A DNA stretch of 64,000 bases from Agapanthus africanus (GCA_030015575.1 JASDDO010000024.1:37720114-37784113); one strand, 5' to 3'. Numbered from the stretch's first letter, positions 21,668-33,460 are shown. A program made the numbers and translations. The notes: generated by a model from the sequence alone, not told the origin.

Positions 21668-22462
21668 CATGAATCAAAATGAATACAAAGAACAATTTAT
21701 GAAAGAATCAAAAAATACTCTCATTCAGGAGTATGTATAAAAGAAGAATAAAAAAATATATAATTTTTTCAAGCCGGCGGACGATTTAATAGATTTTCCA
21801 GTTCATCCTTTTTCCGCTGGGCCTCGGCTTCATGATTCATTATCGCTAAGAGACGGGCCTCTGCTTGAGACTGTTGGGCCTGGTACGAGGCACGCCGACT
21901 TTCAAACTCTTTTTCGGTAACTTTATGAGCTTCGACTATTTCACGAGTAAAATGAATACTTTATCAATGGCTACCACCTCCCTGATAGCTTCTTGAAGCA
22001 CCCGCCAAAGTTCATACGCCCGAGTGGTCTTGGCCGTAAGATTAGCTTGAAGTTCCCCCAGCGCAGTTGAAGCCAGCTTCCTCTCTGAAAATTTTCGGCT
22101 GAGCCTCTTCTCGCATGACAGCATATTTGCGGCGCACCGTTCGATCAGCCCCCACAAGCTCGCCTTTGCAGCCACAACCTATGAAGGAAGGCTCTTACAT
22201 TCAAGACTATGCAAACAAGCCTCCACCCGACGAAAAAACTCAACCCAGACTCGCACCAATGTTTCACTATGGTAAGCAGCAAGAAAGGGAAGAGAACTGT
22301 TGGCTTCGGCGGCAAATTCTTCGGCTGTGATCAAGCTACCAGCACGAAGGTCTTCAATCAGAGCTGACAAAGAGTGAAGGCTTAGTTTTGCCATCCGTTC
22401 AGAGGCACGTAGAGCATAGGGGCCGGGTGGCATGACGATGTGAGATTCCAGCGTGGTAAGAA

Positions 22463-22545
22463 CTGGAAAATCTATTAAGATTTATAAACAATCAGCGAAA
22501 CTTGCAAGCAAAGAGCAGATGGAACAACGTCGAAACTTTACTTAC
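22463..22545 (-). other. Predicted antisense intron, 83 bp
   Basis: It has a consensus donor GTAAGT after GACTGTGG and an acceptor ATTTTCCAG before TTCTTACC. Splicing gives SCMTV then VLTTLESH in frame. The short upstream exon, about 22546-22620, has its own acceptor TTCTGTAG. I could not place that intron's donor. Confidence 0.75.
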
Positions 22546-22813
22546 CCACAGTCATGCAAGAAGGGTCCAAAATATCCCCAGGCCCGTCAAGAATCTCAAC
22601 TTCGTCGTCGGCTTCCAGAACTACAGAAGGCATCAATATCGTTATACAAAATAATAATAATGCCGTAAGAAGAAGGCAAATAACACTAATCTTGCCCGGA
22701 ATATAGGACGATGCGTTGAGGGGATATTGCCTGCGGAGCGGCCATCTCTAGCAGACGCTGAAAAGACTTCCTGGGGGACAAGTCCGCGATGGACGCCGCC
22801 AATCCTCGTAGAT

Positions 22814-22874
22814 CTGAAAAGACAGAAAGGTTCAGATAATGAAGAGATCATTAAAACAAAAGATAGAAGAATAC
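22814..22874 (-). other. Predicted antisense intron, 61 bp
   Basis: The donor is GTATTCTTC after ATCGAAG. The acceptor is the pyrimidine-rich CTTTCTGTCTTTTCAG before ATCTACGAGG. Splicing joins RRSIE to DLRGLAAS in frame and opens the frame to about 22690. The length is near the lower limit for plant introns. Confidence 0.72.
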
Positions 22875-23273
22875 CTTCGATGCTCCTCCTTCTCTGGACT
22901 GGAGGGATAGCAGCTTCGGCCTCCTCCTCCATGCCCCCAGGCACATCATCGGGGACATGGGCCGGTATAACAACTTCCAATTGAGGAGCAGTGGCCATCG
23001 CTGCAGGCTCCAATGAAAGGACGATGGCCTCGACTACCTGTCCCATAGTCTCCGGGTCGTCCCCAGAAAGATCCATTGAATCCGCGGCCAATGAAGATGC
23101 CTCTTTCGGGAGAGCAAGCACCGGGGGAATGGAAATCACCAATGGAAGCTCCGTGGCAGGAAGAACAGCTGTATCGACCCCCTCCATACTTACTAGTGTC
23201 TCATCGGGGTTATTTATAGAGTCCATAGTCAAGGCGCAACTCGAACTCAGATCCTCTGCCATTGCCGAAGTCT

Positions 23274-23371
23274 CTGCAAAGTTTTCACGAAGATAAGGAT
23301 ATATATATGTGTGTGTGTGTGTGTATGTGTGTGAGCAGTGCAAAATACTACAAAAAGATATATAAGTATAC
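23274..23371 (-). other. Predicted antisense intron, 98 bp
   Basis: The donor is GTATAC after CATTG, and the acceptor is TTTGCAG before AGACTTCGG. The intron contains the CA microsatellite. Removing it joins VPLRI to ETSAMAEDL in one frame (phase 1). Confidence 0.78.
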
Positions 23372-26010
23372 CAATGCGCAAAGGAACTTCTAGTATGGCT
23401 TTTTCAAGCCGGCGTTCCTTCTCAAGAATTCGTGCTCGCCGGGGTGCGAGGGTAGACTCGTGGCCACCAGTCCACAACGACAGCGCATCTTCGGCATCTA
23501 CCGAGATAGGCTGCTTAAGGGCTATCTCGCCTCCCTCTTCCAAAGGACCTATAAATATTCGCCGTATCGATGGAGGATCTTCGTAGAAGATGACAGCAGG
23601 ATAAGGCCTCTTCGGGATCCTTACATTTTCAGTCTCATCCTGGGAGCGTCTTATAGCCTCAGCCAATTGTGCGGCTTCCTCGGCAGATGAACCTGGAAAA
23701 AGAAGATCACCATCCGGCTCTTGCATAGCTAGTGGTTCATCTTGAAATATAGGCTTGGATTCCACTAAAAAGTCGAGCAGAATGGTGACCGTCTTTCTTC
23801 GCCTCTTTGACCCAAAACCAACACCAGAAGACGATCGCTTCTTTCCCCTCTGTGCTTTGCTGCGGCGTTGACCCACTTCGCCTTCAGTATCCTCTCTCGG
23901 CGGTGCTACTAATGAGGATACTGCCATCACTGACGCCGCAGCTGATGAAACTGCTACTGGCGCCTTATCAGAGCCCTTGCCTGAGCTATAGTGAGCATTG
24001 GCATACCAACTTTCAGAGTCAAGTCCATATCTGCCTCCTCAGGAATGAGTATGGTACCAGTATCCCTCAAGGGAAGGCGAACCATTGTCCGCGGTCGCGG
24101 TGGGACTCCTGTAGCCTGGAGCGGGGCGGGAGCTCTAAGCCCAAAAAGTATCCTCCTCTCCTCAGCAATGATTGGACTAACCCGGTGGCGATACCAACCC
24201 GTAAAGGCCCCCACGCACCTCGGAATGTAGTCGGCCTCGGGGATCATGAAATGAGAACTAGTGTTCAGCCTCATGAAATGGTGGGTGACGTCATGAACAG
24301 TTTCCAAAGAAGGGCTGGGCTCCACTGTGAACGCCTCGAAGGGGACACCCTGGTTATATCCCAGTTGCCGGGCAAAGCAGTATGGATTGTACCACATGAA
24401 AAGTGCTGCATCGTTTCGACAAAACACCAAATAACCGGGTCTGATCGAGTACAAGTGCATGGCTTCCTTAGGCTTCAAGGAGGGTGCTCCCTCTTTCGAC
24501 AAGTCAAACAACTGTTGAACAGGTCCCGAAGGAGCAGAAAGGATTCGATCACTAAATACCATTCCGCTTTCATTGGCGTACGGATTGAGCAGCACACGAA
24601 GAGCCCCTAATTGAGTCAGGTCAGGAGCAGAAGCGTCCACCAACCTCATGAGCCGCGGAAAGGTATAAGTATCATAAAAGCTGGGTCTCTGGTGCGCGGC
24701 AAATGCCCCTAGCACGTGCATCTCAATCCATGAAGTAAAGTAATGAAGATAGAAACTCACTACGTTCACGCCTGGGGTTAAGGTATTGGCTGCAGTGCTT
24801 AGCCCATGGTACAGATGCGACAGCCCTGCAATGCCCACAGCTAGTCGCATCCCTTCGGCAATGCGATGAGCAGGGTAAATGACCGAGGCTCTCATGAATC
24901 GACGGTGCGTTGGAACGACAAACCAACTGAGCCAAACGCTGATAAAGCCGATGAAGAAAGTTCCTTCATCTATGCCAGGAGCTGCGATCGACTCGAAAGG
25001 TACAGCTGACAAGACTGGAATGTAGAACTGGGGCAAATCCTCTTCTCTAGCCGGTAGCCTATTTAAACCAAACCCGAAGGGGTCGTTGATATTCGCGAAC
25101 TTCGGAGCCGCCTTTGATAGAGCGTCTCCACGAAGGAAGCAGGTGATAAAGCTTTTAAAAGTGACGCCCTGTTCTTCTGACTCCGTGAACGGCTTCTCAA
25201 AAATCCCCAGAGTCTTGATTAGACTCGGGTACTTGTGGCAGACGGCATTTTCAGTCGACAAGCCGTCAAGCGTAGCGGGCACAGTCTCGAAGACATACTC
25301 GTCAGAGGGCAAACATTCTTCGTAAGGCGTTCCCCTGATCGGTAAACCCGAGATCTCGCGAAACTCTTCCAAAGAAATTGAAACTTCGCGGTCCCCTAAC
25401 AAGAAAGTGTTGGTGGGAAGATTCCATTGATTAAGAAAAGCTTTAACCCACCATACATGAGGAGACTGATAATAGAAGAGAGACGCATACACCGCCTGGT
25501 AAAGCCCGACCTTCTGTAGTCACGCATGATGGGCGGACAAGATGTAACGAGCCCAGAGAAGATAGCCCGTAGGATGGCAAAGGGTAAGCCATATCTTGTA
25601 TACTTGTCCCCACGGCTAGGCTTCACCTTGGCAGATACGACGCCCTAAGATGTTTATGGACGGCACAGGCTGGTTTGGTATCCCAGTTGTTGATGGCTTA
25701 AGCCGGCCTGTAGGAGTCCAATCCGCCACCTCCAGCAAAAGCAATCCGCGGATGGTCCATCGGCAGGAAAGGGCGGATAGGTTCTGTTGGCACCTCGCAA
25801 AGAAAGCTTCGGCGGCCGCGGATGATATGACCATACCAGGTCCCCCACAAAAGTAAGTTGGTGCAATCCGGATCATGGGCCCTGATCATTGCCATCACTT
25901 CTTCATCCGACGGTGATTGGGGAAAAGCTGCCTCTGAGCGAGTAAAGAGAAAGTATGGAAGAGAAGCCATTGTACCTGAAATAAAGGAAGGGGAAACTGT
26001 TAGTGAAGCC

Positions 26011-26045
26011 CACACGTGTATATTTATATTTATATATATATATAT
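26011..26045 (-). promoter_or_regulatory. Candidate promoter of the antisense gene
   Basis: The minus strand has a long TATA run containing TATAAATA, 50-75 bp upstream of the ATG at 25970, next to a G-box-like ACACGTGT. It is AT-rich enough to be chance, but its position suits an independent antisense promoter. Confidence 0.45.
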
Positions 26046-26099
26046 AAGGACAGTGGAAGAAAACGACAAACAACTTATTTTATGGGACCATTGGTTACA

Positions 26100-26861
26100 A
26101 AACACATGGGCCCCATAAAATCAATATGGCGGCTCACTAATAATGAGGCTGAGCAATCATCATGAGAACAAAAGAAAGATTCTAAATAAATTCAAATGAC
26201 TCTACACATTCCCCCAAGGAGAAAACCCATTACAGGAATTCTGTGAAAATCGAGAAGGATCACTGCAAGAACAACTCAGGATGAAAAATCCCAAGAAGTC
26301 TTCTTTTAAGAACTAAGTTCTTTAGAGGAATTAAATTCCTTTTGAACAGAGGAATTAAATTCCCAGAAAAATTTTCAGAGCTAAGCTCTTTGAAATGGAA
26401 TTAAATTCTAGAGGGAAGACAAGTATCATCATCAGTCCCGTAAGATCAGAGAAACCCTAGCGAAAGGGGTATATTATTTAAAGATTGGACATTTTTAAAG
26501 AACTTGGAAAGATGGGTTTTTGTTAATGGGAAAAACCATTGGTGTGGATTTAAAACCCAAAGAAAATTTCTACAAGAAGTTCCTCGGCCATTCAAGATCC
26601 GTACCTGAAAAAGGAAATCTTTTATTGAAAGAGTTAAACTCTGGAAATTTTTGGAACAGAGAACGGAGCTCTGAGAAAGAGAATTAAATTCTCAAGGTAA
26701 GAACAAAGAAGAAAGAAGATAAAAGAGTGGAGGCGCTTCTGAAGAGACCCCTGCATTTATAGGATGTGATGGGAAACGGTTCATCTACCCCCTTCCCTAG
26801 GTAAAACCAACGGCCACAAAAGTTACAGCGTTGCACGCATGTGCAAACACGTGAGAACAAC
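26100..26861 (+). other. Non-coding stretch between antisense gene and 3' LTR
   Basis: There is no credible ORF. It carries palindromes of the LTR type (GGAATTAAATTCC, AGAGCTAAGCTCT), so part of it may derive from LTR sequence. Confidence 0.55.
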
Positions 26862-26875
26862 GTTGTGGGGGCATT
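26862..26875 (+). other. Polypurine tract of the Tat-like element
   Basis: GTTGTGGGGGCATT sits directly before the 3' LTR start TGTTCCCTC. Confidence 0.75.
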
Positions 26876-29800
26876 TGTTCCCTCATAAAATATAAGGAAA
26901 AATCCCAATGGGGCATCACGTGCACAAACGTGATCGGGGGTCACGTGCTGACACGTGATGGCTTCCTGAGGGCTCTGAAATGATAAGAATTGAATTCTAA
27001 TCAAATGGGGTTACGTGCCCACACGTGATGGGCCTTTAAACCCACTGAAAAGAATTAAAGGTGTAATAAAACAACAGGGAAAAACCCCAATGGGGCATCA
27101 CGTGCCCACACGTGACCAAGGGTCACGTGCTGACACGTGATAATTCCTGAGTTCTTTAAAACAACAGAATTAAATTCTGGTTAAATGCTTAATCAGGGGG
27201 TCACGTGCCAACACGTGATGGGTTCCTAAAGATCTCTGAATTAATAGAATTAAATTCTAATTAAATGGTCAATCAGTGGAGTCACGTGCTAACACGTGAT
27301 AGGCTCTTAAACCATCTGAACTAATAGAATTAAATTCTAATTAAGGAAAATCAAAAACCCGAGTTGGAAAAATATTTCCCTAGATCTTTCCAAACAAAAA
27401 GATTGCACTCTATAAAGTGGAGCACCGTTGGATTAAAAATCCAATGGTGATTAAAAATCACCAATTTATAGAAAGATTCTATACAAGGAAAGATTTCCCT
27501 GAAATTTGCCAGGAATAACAGATAAAATATCTTTTGGATTAAAAATCCAATGGTGAATAAAATTCACTGAGTGATCTAAAAGATCATGTTGGTTACAAAA
27601 TCAATTAAAATCTTTCAATGAAAGATTGACTAAACAAACTGATTCTTTTCTTTCTCCTATAAATAGGAGCCAAAAAGGAAAAAAAAGGGGAAGATACAAC
27701 AACAACAGAGAGAGAATACAAAAGAAAAGAGAATTTAATTCTCCAGAGAGAAAAGAAGGCTTCTTTAAAAAAGAAAGAAATCCTAGGTGAGAGATTATCC
27801 TATAAGCTCCCACAAAAGAAAAAAAAGAGAATTTAATTCTCAAACTAAGAGTTTAACTCTTCTGAATAAGAACTTAGTTTTTCCTCTGGTTGAAGATCTG
27901 CAGAAACAGATCTCCCCATAAGTTGAGAATTTAATTCTCATCGGGGAGATTATGTCATGCAGATCTACAATCTAAGTGAGGACCTAAGTTCAGAGAATTT
28001 TATTCTCCAAAAAAGCACATAGGAATTTAATTCCTCCAACAAAAATAGGGTTTAACCCATAATACAAGAGCTTAGTTCTTCTTCATGGTTGAAGATCTGC
28101 AGAAGCAGATCTCCGGATAAGTTGAGAATTTAATTCTCATCGGGGATATTCTGCCATGCAGATCCAAAACTTAGAGGGAGAGTTGGGTTTAAAGAATTTA
28201 ATTCTTTCAAATACATAGGAATTTAATTCCTCTAAATAAAATTAGGGTTTAACCCTACAAAAGAATTTAATTCTTAAACAAGAAACTTAGACTTTTCGTG
28301 CACGTAAAAAGATCAAGTACCCAACCTGATCACGTGGCAACACGTGACCCTCCCATCAAAGGTCAAAAAAGAATGAATGAGATCGGGTCACGTGCTCCCA
28401 CGTAACCCTTGAAAAAACTTCTCAAAAATAAAGGTAGAACAGACTTTGGGCGCCCTCACGTGTCCCCACGTGACCCCTGACAAACACCTTTTTAAAAAAA
28501 AAAGAAGATTGAAAGAAATGAAGGATTAAAATCCAATACATTGGCGCCCTCACGTGTCCCCACGTGACCCCTAGCAAATCCCTTTAATATCCAGTGCATG
28601 TATACCCATCACGTGCCCACACGTGATGGCCGTAAAGACTTAAGTGTTTAACACTTATTTGAATATTCTGAGAATAAATAAAGGAAGCTTGGCCCAATCC
28701 TAGGGCACCTCACGTGTCCTCACGTGAGCGCTTCATTTTTTTAATGTTTAACACTATTTTAAGCACTTCATCCCTAGTGTTTAACACTATTTTAAATGCA
28801 TCACGTGGGAACACGTGACCGCCAGATATATGCCAGTGTTTAACACTATATGCAAAATAGTCTTAGCCCAAATTAGCTAAGTCTTTCAGAGGCAGGACTG
28901 CCCTTTTAGACCGAGCCTCAAATACATTCTTGTTTTCCAAGATTGATCATCTCATATGGCATATGAGTGCTCAGCACTCAATAAAAGATAAAATATGGTC
29001 AGAACCCAGACCCATGCTTACCATTGCTAAATAATGGGGGGCTGAGCCCAGAAAAATGTTCAACAGCCCAAACAAAGGTCCAACATTTTAAAACTAATTG
29101 GACTTAGCCCAAGTTGGCCATAAGTCCTCAATTCAGATTAATTGATCTTAGTCCCAAATTAGACTACAGATTTTCCAATCAATTTTGGTTCAAGGGTACA
29201 TCTCTTCACTCCTTTGATATTTGTCATTGTAATCCTTCAACGTTTTCAGAGAGGTGACGGGTCCCGATAACCAATCATTCTATGGACTGTGGGGTCCTTA
29301 AACTCATGGACTATGATGTCCTTAAACTTTATAGACTATGACGTCTTTAAACTACGGACTGTGGGGTCCTTAAGCCCATGGACTATGATGTCCTTAACCT
29401 TAGACTGTGAGGTCTTTAAACCCATGGACTATGATGTCTTTAACCTTTGACCGCAAAGTCTCTAAACTAAAACAATAGAGCCTAAATTCTCTTTTGTTGG
29501 ATCTAAATGATCGTGTTAAGTAGATTTTAGTATAAAATTAGACTAGCGTATCCTTAACAAATGGTTAAGTTGATCTTAGTCTAAAATTAGACTAACGTAT
29601 CCTTAACAAACGTTTAAGTTGATCTTAGTCTTAAATAAGACTAACGTATCCTTAAACCCAACTCCAAACCCAAATCTAAGAAGATACGGATTTGGACTAA
29701 TCCACACCCTACGGACGACAACATAAATTAGTCTCCGTATACAATCCACAGGCAACCAAAAACAAAACAAACACATACGACATGAAGTGATGATCTGGAG

Positions 29801-30073
29801 AAGGAGAAAGTGGTTACCGCAATGCGGTAGCGTAATTAACTGCAGGGGCTTGCGCCTGCAGGGAAGAACGTCCCCACAATCAAAAAACCCTCAACGAGGG
29901 GGAATCTGACGAAGTCTGCTACACCGGCCGCATCCGTTTAAACCTTCGATACATGGTGCCATAAATCAACTTGGTATCTTCGGAGAGGTGGAAGGATAGC
30001 ACCAAATAGCATCTGCCCTCGAAATTCAGGCATGACGTCCCGACGTCGCGGTCGCGTCTTTCGGCGGAGAACG
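26876..30073 (+). repeat. 3' LTR of the gag-only Tat-like element
   Basis: This 3198-bp LTR is collinear with 2932-6105. It keeps the TATA box missing from the 5' copy and several G-box pairs that have decayed there (near 28456, 28551, 28608, 28710). It ends GAGAACG instead of GAGAACA and is followed directly by the duplication CCTAC. Confidence 0.9.
27658..27666 (+). promoter_or_regulatory. TATA box of the Tat-like LTR
   Basis: TATAAATAG lies inside the palindrome CTCCTATAAATAGGAG, about 780 bp into the LTR and upstream of an ACAACAACAACAGAGAGAG leader. These nine bases are exactly what the 5' LTR lacks. Confidence 0.8.
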
Positions 30074-31045
30074 CCTACGAACCCTATCAAGCGAAGAATT
30101 ACTCGTGCATGATGGAGATAGAAGAACGGATAGAGATGAAATTCATAATGTAACTAAATAATTAAACTAATTAAACAAAAGATCTACCTTTATTAATCAA
30201 CTTCACAAGTACAAATTTCAAGTTTAGATTACAAGAGGAAGAAGAACTTGCTCTCGATCTCTGCCTTGTCGGATGTAGATGTTTCGTCGAATCTCACGTC
30301 GCTTTATCACGTCGAATCTTGGACCTGTCTTGGATCACTTGTTCTTTGACGGTGATTAGCTTGTGTAAAAGATTGATGATTTCTAAGTTTATCCATCGAT
30401 CCTTTATATAGCCCCAAAAACAGAAACCAATGATCCCCAGAATTAGGGTTAGTTGTAGCAAATCCAACCTGAAAATCCTAACTCCTGATTCGGTGAATCG
30501 GCCGCGGATCCGCCATATATTGCGTGGTTTACCCGCAGATCCACAGTTTGTTTGTAAGATCTTAGGTGCAAATTTCTGGGGCTTTATTCTTGTGACAAAT
30601 GGAAATTTAGTTGATGTTTGGAACTTGAAAATATTTCCTGAGTCTCTGCCAGTATTGATTCTTCGATTTTCTTTAATATTTCGGCATATTTTTTATTTCC
30701 GACATCTCAACATCTCGATCTCCTGACCTGAGCCAAATCTTGCACCATATCTCAAAGAATGATGTTAGTAATATTTGGTATTTTGAGATATTATCCTAAC
30801 TAATTTGATATTATATTATATTTTAAGAATATTTGATATGATATGCATATTTAAATTATCAAAATATTATATAAATATTATATGCATATATTTTCCTTCA
30901 TAATTTTAATTATAATATATAAACATATGAAAATAGTATTTTTACAGATAAATCTTCATATGTGTCATATTTATAATAAAAACATTTAGATATTTAAGAA
31001 AAGTAAGGAAAATGTCATCAAAAGTGCAATATTTTTGACTGAACA
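30074..31045 (-). repeat. Athila-like LTR, second part
   Basis: This continues the LTR that starts at 2314. It begins with the CCTAC duplication and ends GAACA at 31045 (TGTTC on the minus strand). No gene is evident; the 98-residue ORF at 30430 is AT-rich chance coding. Confidence 0.78.
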
Positions 31046-31062
31046 AATACCCCCAAACTTAA
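31046..31062 (-). other. Polypurine tract next to the Athila-like LTR
   Basis: The minus strand reads TTAAGTTTGGGGGTATT directly before the LTR start TGTTCAGTC. This marks the LTR as having element-internal sequence on this side too. Confidence 0.78.
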
Positions 31063-31737
31063 CTTTGATCGTCCCGAGCAAACTTATTTATTCGGGAGAG
31101 GGAGAAAAAAAAAAGAAAAACCTAAGTAGCACACTTTCATAGGGAACACGATTGCACTGAGCACGTGCAACAAGCCGTTAAATCTTTAGGTGTCCCTAGT
31201 AGGAGGAGTGCTGTCTCCTGAGAGTTTTCAGCGGATTACACCCACAAAATCCTATAATAAAAGAAAGATGGTGAAAGTTACATACAAAGATAAGAACTAT
31301 AAAAGAAAGAACTTGAAAATAAGAGTTTCCAACTACACCAGTTTTTCGGTTGTCATGAGCCCTATTTTAATGGTCGTGAAAAGATATTAGAAATCACATC
31401 ATCCTTCAATAAAACACCGTCTTTAGTTTTCCTCCCTATCTTACCTCCAAACATTGATCATATACCCCTACGTGTGTGTAAAAGACATTCCTACACTTAT
31501 AGAATTCAATTCAAGCTAGCATACTCTTGTCCATCTTCCTTAGTACTTTTTAGTTGGTGAATATTTTAGATGGAATTGCTCACACATTCTTCATGCGACT
31601 GTTAATATTTCTCGAGATACTAACCAACCGATTACAAAATGTGCTCGCGTATTAAGGCGTAATTTCTCGTCTTGCAACACCTAAGGCTTAACAGCGGCTC
31701 CCAAACCAGTTGGTCTAAGGCACTAGTGATAAAGCAC
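31063..31737 (-). other. 3' internal remnant of an Athila-like element
   Basis: Non-coding DNA follows the PPT on the minus strand. It starts with the block GATCGTCCCGAGCAAA (plus strand), a sequence style common before Athila PPTs. It is cut off where chromovirus LTR homology begins near 31738. Confidence 0.5.
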
Positions 31738-32673
31738 CATCGATTTAGTATTACCCCCTTTCAAAAGGTAAAGGGATTTAACAAAACTAAAGTAGTTGGT
31801 GGATAAAAGTGTAAATAAAAATATATCGTTTTAATTGCCTAAAACATTTAGTTGGTGAGAAATCAGTGTTTGAAAGTCTCTATTTATAGGGTCTTTTCCT
31901 CAACAATAAAATCCAAAATCTGTTTAAAAAATACCTAAAAATTCGCGCCCAAATGATTGCCCATGATTCTGCCGCCACCGCCCTGATTTGTGGCCATTGG
32001 ATCTTTATCCAACGGCCCAGATAGCCGCCGCCACAAGCCACGCGTCCGCATGTGAGGATCGCGCGTTTTCGCATGGTCCCCACCACGTGGGCGCCGCCGG
32101 ATATTCTGGGCCGTTGGATCTTTGTATCCAACGGTCCAGGTTAAAAGGGAATTTAATATTTTTTTATTTTTTATTTTTTAAAATCTAACTGTTTATTTAA
32201 GAAAATCGAATTTGAGCTTAAAAATTGTTAAAACTATCGTAAAATACGGGAAAAATATGAGAAAATTCCAGAAAATATATTTTATTGTTACCTTTAGTTT
32301 AAAAATAATTTTGGGCAAAAACAAAATAATATTTCCATATATATGATATTTTTTAGTTAGCATAATTATTTAAAAAATCTATTTTATCCTTAGAAATATT
32401 TTGATTACGAAATAATTATTTTAATTGATAATAAAAATATGCAGATTATTTTAAGGCATTATAAAATTTTATTAAAACATTTTAAGTCTAGAAAAATATA
32501 AATAAATTTTAGAAAATTTCTTTAATTATTTTTCAACGCTTTGAAAGTTACTAACATCACTTTTAAAAAAATAAAAATATTTTTCTATCAACGAAACACG
32601 TAAATAAATACTTGATACTAGAAAATTAAATAAAAGATATTTTATTAGGTATTAAAAAAACACGGTCGTTACA
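31738..32673 (-). repeat. 3' LTR remnant of the decayed chromovirus
   Basis: It matches 36370-36490 and 37040-37862. It includes GGCCATTGGATCTTTATCCAACGGCC-type inverted repeats at about 31992 and 32108. Confidence 0.8.
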
Positions 32674-32690
32674 ATCTACCCTCCTTAAAA
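32674..32690 (-). other. Polypurine tract of the decayed chromovirus
   Basis: The minus strand reads TTTTAAGGAGGGTAGAT directly before TGTAACG, the standard chromovirus PPT-LTR junction. Confidence 0.82.
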
Positions 32691-32719
32691 TAATTTCGTC
32701 CTCTAAATTTCAGAAGATA

Positions 32720-33460
32720 GATCAAGAAAAATCACCAAGAAAGGACTATCGCGGTTAAAAATATTAGGTCTCGCCCTCTCGATCCGTTTCCTCGCTTCCG
32801 TGTATGTCTGCCTAGTAGTTCGTTCTCCTAATAACTCTAGCCAGCTCGATTGTCTTGTCTCTCAAGATTTCATTCTTTTAGTAGCCCGACCGGTTGCTGC
32901 TCGTAGGTTACGCCAACCCTTCCGGGATCTCGGAACGATCAAAAGTATGATTAGGGTCGCCAACATACCCTCTTAACTGTGAGATATAAAAGCATTATGC
33001 ACGCCCTCCAAAGAAAATAGCAAAACTAGGCTATACACAAACCCACCGTCTTCTTTCAAGATGTTAAGCGGCCGATGAGTCGTGAGCTGAGCTTTCCACG
33101 CTTTCTGCATTGTATCACCATCTCCACTTTTTTCTACAATTATCTCAATCTTACAAATTCTCCATCTTCAGGATCGTCCCAACCGATCGGCACTTCTCCC
33201 ATATAAAACTTGACCCCTCTCATCCGCTTCATGATTTTCAACCATCCGTGTCCCCACGTTCTCTTTAGAGTAGTGTTTCTATATCTTCAAGATGAACATT
33301 ACCATTGCCAGTTCTAGATCTGGATAGGAATAATTGCGTTCACGGGTCTTTAGTTGTCTTGACGCATATGCAACTATATCGCCGCGCTGATATATCGCAC
33401 CACCAAGTCCCTTCTCCGAAATATCGTAGTGGATGTTAAAACTTTCGTGTTTGTTAGGAA
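32720..33460 (-). pseudogene. Pol remnant: RNase H and integrase tail
   Basis: On the minus strand, about 33450 down to 33270 reads an RNase H start ([29 protein letters not shown]), with TAG where the family has Trp. A second remnant near 33020-32830 reads GVHNAF and, after a frameshift, an LRGYVGDPNHTF-like and EQQPV-like integrase C-terminus. The integrase core, most of RT and protease are absent, so a large internal deletion has occurred. Confidence 0.75.

Larger units (their letters stand above)
21769..25970 (-). pseudogene. Antisense multi-exon gene: plant mobile domain plus coiled coil
   Basis: The gene reads opposite to the element. The ATG at 25970 follows TTTCAG. Downstream, a PMD-like core is open over 23954-25492 (WWVKAF, TFLLGDREVSISLEEF, GLPIRGTPYEE). 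Next come a Lys/Arg-rich stretch near 23810-23880 (KKRSSSG, SKRRRK) that could be a nuclear localisation signal, an acidic linker, a conserved-looking block (LRGLAASIADLSP, KSFQRLLEMAAPQ) near 22700-22813, and a coiled coil ending in TGA at 21769. GT-AG introns at 23371-23274, 22874-22814 and 22545-22463 keep the frame. Damage: a frameshift near 25750, TAG near 25616, TGA in place of Trp near 25527, a frame change near 23970, TAG near 22180 and a frameshift near 21958. PMD proteins such as MAIL1/MAIN act in gene expression and TE silencing. The role here is unknown. Confidence 0.8.
2932..30073 (+). mobile_element. Gag-only Tat-like LTR retrotransposon with antisense gene
   Basis: The element is bounded by near-identical direct LTRs (2932-6105 and 26876-30073) and the 5-bp duplication CCTAC at 2927-2931 and 30074-30078. 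It is 27.1 kb with the nested copia and about 17.4 kb without it. Its order is LTR, PBS, gag, hairpin arrays, satellite repeats, antisense gene, PPT, LTR. I find no protease, RT, RNase H or integrase on either strand outside the nested copia. The large LTRs, CHHC gag knuckle, tandem repeats before the 3' LTR and antisense ORF fit the Tat/Ogre lineage. With gag but no pol it resembles TR-GAG or LARD elements and would need enzymes in trans. The right LTR ends CG instead of CA. Confidence 0.88.

Noticed and set aside
22642-23343. 233-residue minus ORF as a stand-alone gene
   Set aside because: Its ends read through predicted introns (the CA-rich and CTGTCTTTTCAG ones). It is better explained as one exon of the antisense PMD gene.
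23807-24610. 267-residue plus-strand ORF
   Set aside because: It is a shadow of the longer minus-strand PMD frame and has no recognisable domain.
31190-31390. 66-residue plus ORF
   Set aside because: It lies in non-coding Athila 3' sequence, with low-complexity Lys-rich content only.
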